Assembly: GCA_026419705.1 (NCBI GenBank)
Contig: JANZYY010000122.1
Span: 1 to 11,081, forward strand
DNA: 11,081 bases
Source of the DNA: Fischerella sp.
GTDB taxonomy: Bacteria > Cyanobacteriota > Cyanobacteriia > Cyanobacteriales > Nostocaceae
Direction: 5' to 3'
Below are positions 6,145 through 11,081 of the stretch, piece by piece. Numbering within the stretch: position 1 is the stretch's first letter; every line of letters starts with the position of its first letter. The position numbers and the translations under genes were made by a program. A model generated the notes under the pieces. It was given only the letters and a program-made list of their open reading frames with translations. It was not told the DNA's origin and searched no databases.

Positions 6145-7830
6145 ATGCGTAGTTTATTTGGCTGGTCATTAACGAGTACTACATTGGTAGCTCTTGGTGT
6201 CACAGCTACAACAGCGACCCAAATAATTTCCGCTCCAGCTTCAGCTCAGCTGAGTGAGCCAACACCAACAACACCAACAACTCCAACAACTCCAACAACT
6301 CCAACTACACCAGCACCCACAGCACCAGCACCTGCTACTGTCTCTTTTCCTGACGTGCCAGCAGATTACTGGGCGCTGCCATTTATTCAAGCTTTAGCAG
6401 CAAGAAATATAATTACTGGTTTTCCCGATGGTACATACAAACCAGATCAGCCTGTGACTCGGGCTGAGATCGCTGCTATGTTCCAGAAAGCATTCCAGCT
6501 CGCTCCAGTTCGGCAGTTACCACCAGGAGGGTTCACAGATGTACCTCCCAACTATTGGGCGGCTTCGGCAATTAGGGCTGCCTATGAAGCTGGATTCATG
6601 GCAGGTTATCCTAATAACTTGTTTGCACCTAACCAGACAGTTTCTAAAGTGCAGGCGATCGCTGCTTTAGCCAATGGATTGAATTTAACTCCTACCGACT
6701 CCCCGGAAAATATTCTCAATACCTACTATACAGACGCTGGGCAGATTCCATCCTATGCAGTCACTCAGGTCGCAGGTGCAACGCAAGCCAATCTTGTTGT
6801 TAATTATCCTGATGTTAGAACGCTCAACCCGCAAGCAGGTCTAACCCGTGCAGAAGCGGCAGCACATTTGTATCAAGCCTTGGTGAGACTGGGACAGTTA
6901 CCACCGCTACCTAGCAACGTAGCAGCTGCCAGTTATATTGTGGGCGGTCCTGGCAGTACTCAACAAGCTGTAAGTGATATTCTTTCGCTGGCTGAGTCTA
7001 GTAATAACTTTAAAACCTTGATTTCTTTAATCAGAGTAGCAGGTTTAGAAAACGCTCTCAGACAGCCAGGACCCTATACAGTTTTCGCTCCGACCGATCA
7101 GGCCTTTGCAGCTTTGCCTCCGGAAACTCTACAGCGCTTACAGCAGCCGGAAAATAGAGAAACGCTGATCAAGCTTTTAAATTATCATATCGTTCCCAAT
7201 CAAGTGGCTCCTAACCAAATCTCGCCTGGTGAACTGCAAACCCTTGAGCAAAAACCTGTGAATGTTAAAATTGACCCTAATACCAGTCAAATTGCAGTCA
7301 ACAATGCAGCTGTTCAAGCAAGCGTTCAAGCAAGTAATGGTTATATCTACGCGATCGATAACGTTCTCGTACCACCTGATGTTTCCCTAGATCTGGAAGG
7401 TGAACAAGAAGAAGAGGGTGTTGCAGTTCGTAGGAACTATATAGGTGTTGGTGGGAATATTGGTTTAGGTGGTAATACGGCTCTTGGTAGCGGTAACTTT
7501 GCGGTACTAAGTAAATTTGGTTTGACAAATAATATATCCGTACGACCACAGGCAGTAATTGGAGACGATACCATCGTTCTAGTTCCCATCACTTACGACT
7601 TTGCGTTCCAAAAAGCAAGTCCGTTTGGTGGAGAAGGAATCTCTGTAGCTCCTTTTGCAGGTGCTGGTGTTGGCATTAGCACAAATGGCGACTCTGATTT
7701 TGGTTTTCTACTCACTGGTGGTGTAGACTATCCTTTATCTTCGCAATTTATGGTAACAGGTGTTGTGAATGCAGCTTTTTTAGATGAGACAGATGTGGGG
7801 CTTATGATTGGAGTCGGTTACAGATTCTAA
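6145..7830 (+). CDS. SLH - fasciclin - beta-barrel outer-envelope protein
   Basis: 561 residues in five parts. A Sec signal peptide (1-34) ends in APASAQ, with cleavage likely after Ala34. A Thr/Pro linker follows (about 39-66). Three S-layer homology repeats come next: FPDVPADYWA to the RAEIAAMFQ helix (68-117), FTDVPPNYWA onward (130-180), and a third, more divergent one (195-250) with LTRAEAAAHLYQAL. A fasciclin (FAS1) domain (about 270-412) carries the typical YTVFAPTDQAFAALP and LLNYHIVPNQ motifs. After an acidic hinge (418-424), a glycine-rich strand-forming domain (about 429-561) ends in VGYRF with terminal Phe, the usual C-terminal signal of outer-membrane beta-barrels. SLH domains in cyanobacteria tie outer-membrane proteins to peptidoglycan, and FAS1 is an adhesion domain. 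The inferred role is an envelope tether or surface adhesin. The gene stands alone, convergent with the host-attachment gene. The domain calls are firm; the barrel is less so. Confidence 0.9.
   Translation: MRSLFGWSLTSTTLVALGVTATTATQIISAPASAQLSEPTPTTPTTPTTPTTPTTPAPTAPAPATVSFPDVPADYWALPFIQALAARNIITGFPDGTYKPDQPVTRAEIAAMFQKAFQLAPVRQLPPGGFTDVPPNYWAASAIRAAYEAGFMAGYPNNLFAPNQTVSKVQAIAALANGLNLTPTDSPENILNTYYTDAGQIPSYAVTQVAGATQANLVVNYPDVRTLNPQAGLTRAEAAAHLYQALVRLGQLPPLPSNVAAASYIVGGPGSTQQAVSDILSLAESSNNFKTLISLIRVAGLENALRQPGPYTVFAPTDQAFAALPPETLQRLQQPENRETLIKLLNYHIVPNQVAPNQISPGELQTLEQKPVNVKIDPNTSQIAVNNAAVQASVQASNGYIYAIDNVLVPPDVSLDLEGEQEEEGVAVRRNYIGVGGNIGLGGNTALGSGNFAVLSKFGLTNNISVRPQAVIGDDTIVLVPITYDFAFQKASPFGGEGISVAPFAGAGVGISTNGDSDFGFLLTGGVDYPLSSQFMVTGVVNAAFLDETDVGLMIGVGYRF
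6261..6305 (+). repeat. Five tandem 9-bp units in the Thr/Pro linker
   Basis: Five consecutive copies of AACWCCAAC (two AACACCAAC, three AACTCCAAC) encode the TPTTPTTP stretch between signal peptide and first SLH repeat. In-frame units of nine bases can expand or shrink by slippage without breaking the frame, changing the spacing between the membrane exit point and the SLH anchor. Confidence 0.85.
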
Positions 7831-8000
7831 CAGAAGTCGAAGGAAAGGGCAAGGCAAAAGCAAAAAACTATTCCTTTGAAAGTGAGTTCGACAATATCTT
7901 TACTTCCTGAGCAGATACCTGCAAAGTTGCCGTGACGTAGTACTGCATCGAACTCACGTTCCTTTAACCTTTCTGCTTCTACTTTTGTTAGAGCTTTCAA
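7827..8000 (-). CDS. Possible small ORF or gene remnant between convergent genes
   Basis: An unannotated minus-strand frame of 57 codons from a TTG. It begins just past the host-attachment stop and ends over the SLH-protein stop codon. The first 43 residues look protein-like: a charged helix (LTKVEAERLKEREFDAVLRH) followed by GNFAGICSGSKDIVELTFKG. The last 14 are hydrophobic and cysteine-rich, as if read-through beyond a lost stop. I recognise no family and see no ribosome site. It may be a decayed gene, a small protein co-transcribed with the host-attachment gene, or chance. Confidence 0.25.
   Translation of the reverse strand: MKALTKVEAERLKEREFDAVLRHGNFAGICSGSKDIVELTFKGIVFCFCLALSFDFC
7882..7957. 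repeat. 10-bp inverted repeat between convergent genes
   Basis: GTGAGTTCGA (7882-7891) and TCGAACTCAC (7948-7957) are exact complements separated by 56 nt, in the 174-bp gap where the SLH and host-attachment genes converge. A bidirectional transcription end is possible, but the long loop and lack of a T-run argue against a simple intrinsic terminator. Confidence 0.35.
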
Positions 8001-8004
8001 TTTT

Positions 8005-8499
8005 TTAGCCTGAAGCTTGTTTGCGAATTGGTAGTAAACCTTTGCTAGCTAAGTACTCATAGATTTCTTTGAGCTTGAATTTGCTCAAATCTTTAGCTAA
8101 GTCCTGGATCTGTAAGTTTTTGGGTAGTAAAGGTGTAACAACTTCTCGCACGACTCCGAGAATATGTGGTTCTGCTACTAGTAGCAATCGTTGGATGCGC
8201 TTAGTTTGAGTGAAACTGAGGATTTCATGACCAATGACCTGAGCAAACCGCCGCTCAAATTCAGTTACATGTTGTTGGCGGCGATCGTCATAGGCGTGCG
8301 CTTGACCGCTTAAACCTTGATTGCGCCCAGGCTTAACATTTGCCCAAAGTTCTTTACCTTGTAATTCCTTAACTGGATTAAATAGACTTTTGTGCTCGAC
8401 CAAATTGGGACCAGATTCATATTCTGGTAGTTCTGGCTGTTCTAAAGTCAGAAACCTAGCTCTAGTTCCATCTATAACAGTAACCAGGACTTGATTCAT
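8005..8499 (-). CDS. Host-attachment family protein (PF10116-like)
   Basis: A 164-residue soluble protein. The N-terminal strand MNQVLVTVIDGTRARFLTLE, then an acidic segment with LVEHKSLFNP, and then GRNQGLSGQAHAYDDRRQQH leading into FERRFAQVIGHE match my memory of the family once named for attachment of Agrobacterium to plant cells. The C-terminal half (RLLLVAEPHILGVVREVV, then a Leu/Lys-rich helical tail) resembles the eukaryotic-release-factor/pelota-like fold to which this family has been linked. In a free-living cyanobacterium the historic name is unlikely to describe its job, and a ribosome- or stress-related role is a reasonable alternative. It has no signal peptide, although the historic name suggests the surface. 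AAGGGGGTGA just before the ATG is a near-perfect ribosome site. Site 3 of the direct-repeat operator lies upstream. Confidence 0.82.
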   Translation of the reverse strand: MNQVLVTVIDGTRARFLTLEQPELPEYESGPNLVEHKSLFNPVKELQGKELWANVKPGRNQGLSGQAHAYDDRRQQHVTEFERRFAQVIGHEILSFTQTKRIQRLLLVAEPHILGVVREVVTPLLPKNLQIQDLAKDLSKFKLKEIYEYLASKGLLPIRKQASG

Positions 8500-8617
8500 T
8501 AGTTCACCCCCTTATTTGTGTTGGGGAATTAACACTCAAAACACGGATGAAGAAGAAAAAATATCAGACTCACGACTTTATTCTTCTCACTTCGCTTTTA
8601 TTGACTTATTTATTTTA

Positions 8618-8651
8618 TTAATAGCAGAAAAACATGAAGAAGTTGTGAGGA
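8618..8651 (-). promoter_or_regulatory. Host-attachment gene promoter with direct-repeat operator (site 3)
   Basis: On the minus strand TCCTCACAACTTCTTCA (8651-8635) is followed after exactly 11 nt by TATTAA (8623-8618). It matches site 2 at 15 of 17 positions, with the same orientation and spacing relative to the -10 as sites 1 and 2. The predicted leader is about 110 nt. Confidence 0.58.
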
Positions 8652-8823
8652 AATTTGGTTGGTGAGTATCTGTTCTCGAGCTTCTGTGTGAGCTTTGATG
8701 TGCTATATTTACCTCCCTAACTGAGATGACCGATCAATTTGTCTGTGCGATCTAGTTGATGAACTGGGCGATCGCCCAAAGATAAAGTTGTATTGATTTG
8801 ATGGGCAAGTTTATTGAACGATA

Positions 8824-8899
8824 TGTTGCACAGGCGTGCAACAACTAAGAGGCTCCGCCTCCAAATCCTGGTTACCACCCACCCTTCCAGGGTGGTAAC
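8824..8899. repeat. Three consecutive hairpins in the spacer after the adenosine-kinase-family gene
   Basis: Three perfect stems stand in a row: TGTTGCAC/GTGCAACA (8824-8843, loop 4), GAGGC/GCCTC (8849-8861, loop 3) and GTTACCACCC/GGGTGGTAAC (8871-8899, loop 9). They lie 75-150 bp past the stop of the minus-strand gene at 8974 and upstream of the host-attachment promoter. There is no T-run. The second and third resemble interspersed hairpin repeats of filamentous cyanobacteria, and could serve as a 3' stabiliser or transcription barrier. The rest of 8652-8973 holds one HIP1 site (near 8768) and no coding frame. Confidence 0.6.
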
Positions 8900-8973
8900 G
8901 AGATCTCAGTAGCCCCTGGCTCTCCCACTCGAATAGTGCAAGATGTGAATTAACCAAGATTAACGCTCACTGC

Positions 8974-9456
8974 TTAGAGCTTATAACCAATCTTACGCAG
9001 AAGCTCTTTCCGTGCTTTAACATCATCGGTACTTTCTACACCTTTGGGTGAAAATCCATCCACAACCCCAACAATACCACAACCTTGTTCTGTTTCAGCG
9101 ACTATCACCTGCACTGGATTTGCTGTAGCACAGTAGATATTACAAACTTCCGGACATTGTTTGATCGCATTCAAAAAGTTGATAGGATAAGCATCTTTTA
9201 AGAGAATGACAAAGCTGTGACCAGCAGCTAGAGATTGGGCATTTTTTATTGCTACTTCTTGGAGATTTTGATCGTTACCTGCTACTCGAATTAGGCACGG
9301 ACCGGATGCTTCACAAAAAGCGAGACCAAATTTTACCTGGGGAGATATTCCTACGAATATTTCATATAAATCTTCCACTGTTTTAATAAAGTGGGTTTGA
9401 CCAATAATTATATTACTTCCCTGAGGTATTTCCATTGCCACTGATTTGAGTTCCAT
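8974..9456 (-). CDS. Adenosine-specific kinase family protein (PF04008-like)
   Basis: 160 residues matching the small family found in archaea and some bacteria, whose structures led to the name adenosine-specific kinase. The N-terminal part has IIIGQTHFIKTVEDLYEIFV (16-35), followed by KFGLAFCEASGPCLIRVAGN (42-61), with a Cys/Glu/Gly-rich pocket. Then come HSFVILLKDAYPINFLNAIK (80-99), CNIYCATANPVQVIVAETEQ (105-124), GCGIVGVVDGFSPKGVE (125-141) and a basic helical tail (KARKELLRKIGYKL). The full expected length is present and no signal peptide is seen. Kinase activity is known only for a few members, so the substrate here is uncertain. AGGGAGA lies 10 nt before the ATG. The gene is divergent from the response regulator; a marginal operator copy lies at 9567-9583. 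Confidence 0.85.
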   Translation of the reverse strand: MELKSVAMEIPQGSNIIIGQTHFIKTVEDLYEIFVGISPQVKFGLAFCEASGPCLIRVAGNDQNLQEVAIKNAQSLAAGHSFVILLKDAYPINFLNAIKQCPEVCNIYCATANPVQVIVAETEQGCGIVGVVDGFSPKGVESTDDVKARKELLRKIGYKL

Positions 9457-9501
9457 ATTTTATGTGTCTCCCTTTTTACAAAAAAATTTATTTAGTCAAT
9501 A

Positions 9502-9539
9502 GTCAAAAAGTTTTTTACTATAGACTTTGGACTTTTGAC
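9502..9539. repeat. Inverted repeat in the divergent spacer
   Basis: GTCAAAAAGT (9502-9511) pairs imperfectly with ACTTTTGAC (9531-9539). The surrounding AGTCAATAGTCAAA / GACTTTGGACTTTTGAC text is low-complexity repeat of a type common in Nostoc relatives. It lies in the leader of the minus-strand gene. Confidence 0.4.
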
Positions 9540-9566
9540 AGCTTTTTTAAATTTTGTAAACACAGG

Positions 9567-9583
9567 TTAGAAATTTGTGAAGC
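9567..9583 (-). promoter_or_regulatory. Marginal operator-like repeat (site 5)
   Basis: On the minus strand GCTTCACAAATTTCTAA matches site 2 at 12 of 17 positions. The first half-site is good and the second poor, and the sequence 11 nt downstream (AAAATT) is not a convincing -10. It is listed because it sits in the divergent spacer of the adenosine-kinase-family gene and the response regulator. Confidence 0.2.
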
Positions 9584-9706
9584 AAGATTAACCCTTTTCG
9601 GTATCTGTTTGTAAGATCAACATTGATACCACCTATGGAAATTCGGGATTTTAATTATTAGCGTCTAAAACTCTGGGTTTTCTTTAATATTATTTAAGTT
9701 TTTACA

Positions 9707-11081
9707 ATGAAAATATTAATCGTCGAGGATGATGAGCTTGTCACCCATGCACTTGCCGCTGTCCTTACCAATCACAATTATGCAGTAGAAGTCGCTTTCG
9801 ATGGTCAGACAGCTTGGGATTTAATACAAACTTTCGACTACGATCTCATTCTTCTAGATGTAATCATACCGCAGATAGATGGAATTACTCTCTGTCGTCA
9901 AATTAGGTCTCGCGGTCTGCGAATGCCAATTCTATTGTTAACGGGGTGCGATAGCAGTCACGAGAAGGCGATAGGGTTGGATGCAGGCGCAGATGACTAC
10001 CTGGTTAAACCTTTTGACGAAGAGGAATTAGTTGCTCGTATCCGAGCACTATTGCGTCGTGGCAATGTAGTATCACAACCGGTCTTAGAATGGGGTGATT
10101 TGCGGCTCGATCCCACAAGCTGTGAAGTCACCTACGCTGGGAAGTTACTATCATTAACTCCCAAGGAATATGCATTATTGGAGCTATTGTTGCGAAATAG
10201 TCGCCGAGTGTTTAGCTGCGGCATGATTTTAGAGCATCTTTGGTCTTATGAAGACACACCTGGAGAAGAGGCTGTTCGCACCCATATCAAAGGATTACGG
10301 CAAAAACTAAAACTTGTGGGAGCACCAGGAGATTTGATTGAAACAGTCTATGGTATTGGCTATCGTTTGAAGCCACGCAAGGAGGAGGGGGAGAAGGGGA
10401 GAGGAGGAGAGGGGGAAAATTTCAGAATTACCCCATCTTTCTATCACCCTATTCCCGAATCTCCGATTAGCGAGGAGACTCAACAGCAGACTATTTTTGC
10501 GATCGCCGAAGTTTGGAATCGCTTTAAAGGTAAGATTGAAAAACAGGTAGCGCTGCTGGAGCAAGCTGCTGGTGCTGCAAAGTGCAGGGCGCTAAATCAA
10601 AAACTGCGGAAACAGGCACTACAAGAAGCGCATACGCTAGCAGGCTCTTTAGGCACTTTTGGTTTTTCTGTCGGCTCAAAACTGGCACGCAAAATAGAGC
10701 GGTTGCTCAAAGCCAATAAAGCTTTGAACGCAGACGAAACTACTCAGTTTCTGGAGTGGGTGAAGCAATTGCGCCAGGAAATTGAGCGTCATAACCAAAC
10801 TGGGCAATTTTCACCCCCTCATGAAGATGAACATCCTTTGCTGTTAGTGGTAGATAGCGATCGCGTTCTCGCCGAACAAATCCAGCAAGAATCGGCTCAC
10901 AGTGGTTTCAGGGTAGCGATCGCCACTAACATCGAAACAGCGAGAAATAAGCTGTACCGAGAACATCCCAACGTGGTGCTGCTAGATCCCAATGTTTCGC
11001 CAGAACCTGAAGACAGTTTCAACTTGCTGGCGGAATTGAAACAGCGTAGACCCCCAGTACCAGTGCTGTCTCTTATACACA
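9707..11081 (+). CDS. RcaC-like response regulator (REC - winged helix - HPt - REC), truncated by the window end
   Basis: At least 453 genuine residues. REC1 (1-118) has the acidic pair D8/D9, phosphoacceptor D51, T79 and K101 (LVKPFD). An OmpR-type winged helix (about 128-222) has LTPKEYALLELLL and ETVYGIGYRL. A charged linker (224-262) is partly encoded by a 41-base purine tract. An HPt domain (about 262-365) has EAHTLAGSLGTFGF with phosphorylatable His309. A second REC starts near 377 (LLLVVDSD, acidic D383/D385; phosphoacceptor D427 in VVLLDPNV) and is cut off. This order is that of RcaC, the Fremyella chromatic-acclimation regulator; paralogues exist in other cyanobacteria, so the function may differ. 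No sensor kinase is in view. The start has no good ribosome site, but MKILIVEDDE is canonical. The last five codons (from 11066) are probably adapter. Confidence 0.9.
   Translation, partial: MKILIVEDDELVTHALAAVLTNHNYAVEVAFDGQTAWDLIQTFDYDLILLDVIIPQIDGITLCRQIRSRGLRMPILLLTGCDSSHEKAIGLDAGADDYLVKPFDEEELVARIRALLRRGNVVSQPVLEWGDLRLDPTSCEVTYAGKLLSLTPKEYALLELLLRNSRRVFSCGMILEHLWSYEDTPGEEAVRTHIKGLRQKLKLVGAPGDLIETVYGIGYRLKPRKEEGEKGRGGEGENFRITPSFYHPIPESPISEETQQQTIFAIAEVWNRFKGKIEKQVALLEQAAGAAKCRALNQKLRKQALQEAHTLAGSLGTFGFSVGSKLARKIERLLKANKALNADETTQFLEWVKQLRQEIERHNQTGQFSPPHEDEHPLLLVVDSDRVLAEQIQQESAHSGFRVAIATNIETARNKLYREHPNVVLLDPNVSPEPEDSFNLLAELKQRRPPVPVLSLIH
10379..10419 (+). repeat. 41-base all-purine tract inside the regulator gene
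   Basis: An uninterrupted run of G and A with GGAGGAGGGG-like units encodes the KEEGEKGRGGEGE part of the linker between winged helix and HPt. It resembles the purine-rich spacer repeats of filamentous cyanobacteria and looks like such a repeat absorbed in frame. Confidence 0.7.
11066..11081. other. Probable Tn5/Nextera adapter remnant at the contig end
   Basis: The final 16 bases, CTGTCTCTTATACACA, equal the first 16 bases of the 19-bp Tn5 mosaic-end adapter used in tagmentation libraries. They end flush with the window. The decoded residues LSLIH do not continue the expected fourth strand of a REC domain. This is most likely untrimmed adapter, not genome. Confidence 0.85.

Noticed and set aside
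7298..7549. 83-codon minus-strand frame inside the SLH-fasciclin gene
   Set aside because: Antisense shadow, rich in Tyr/Leu/His/Gln from reverse reading of the repetitive barrel codons.
8213..8229. TGAGGA-type half-site inside the host-attachment gene
   Set aside because: The second half-site is poor and it lies in coding sequence with no -10 at the right distance.
10307..10564. 85-codon minus-strand frame inside the response regulator
   Set aside because: Antisense to the purine-tract linker; its Ser/Leu/Pro-rich middle is the reverse reading of that tract.
1..11081. CRISPR array, tRNA, rRNA, integrase or transposase genes
   Set aside because: Looked for on both strands; no regularly spaced repeats, cloverleaf-like sequence or recombinase motifs were seen.

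Overview
The window looks like chromosomal DNA of a cyanobacterium, most likely a filamentous Nostocales-type one. It carries many copies of the HIP1 octamer GCGATCGC or close variants. It also has wide AT-rich intergenic spaces with small palindromic interspersed repeats, and genes of typically cyanobacterial type: a DUF4327 protein, an SLH-anchored envelope protein and an RcaC-like regulator.

Layout from left to right. Positions 1-280 hold GTTGGTT-type low-complexity repeats. A universal stress protein (281-808, minus) lies just downstream of phosphoenolpyruvate synthase ppsA (896-3340, minus), and the two are probably co-transcribed. A divergent control region (3341-3848) separates ppsA from a 67-residue four-cysteine zinc-ribbon-like protein (3849-4052, plus). 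A repeat-rich spacer (4053-4610) precedes a DUF4327-like protein (4611-4844, minus). A spacer of about 1.3 kb contains a 117-bp MITE-like element. An SLH - fasciclin - beta-barrel envelope protein follows (6145-7830, plus). It converges on a host-attachment-family protein (8005-8499, minus). After a triple-hairpin spacer comes an adenosine-specific-kinase-family protein (8974-9456, minus). Divergent from it, a response regulator with REC - winged helix - HPt - REC order (9707 to the end, plus) runs off the window.

The most interesting signal is regulatory. Three genes (ppsA, the zinc-ribbon gene and the host-attachment gene) are each preceded by a 17-bp direct repeat of the type TCYTCACAASWTCYTCA. 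In each case it lies exactly 11 bp upstream of a TATNNN -10 hexamer and in the same orientation relative to the gene. The DUF4327 gene has a weaker copy at the same spacing, and the adenosine-kinase-family gene a marginal one. The 11-bp period and the position in place of a -35 box are the geometry of PhoB/OmpR-family activator sites, and the 7+4+7 spacing is also that of the RcaC L box. Together with the RcaC-like regulator in the same window, this suggests a small, apparently undescribed stress or energy regulon joining PEP synthesis, a stress protein and several uncharacterised small proteins. The link to this particular regulator is inference.

The last 16 bases (11066-11081) match the Tn5/Nextera mosaic-end adapter, so the window probably ends at a contig edge and the last few codons of the regulator are artefact.
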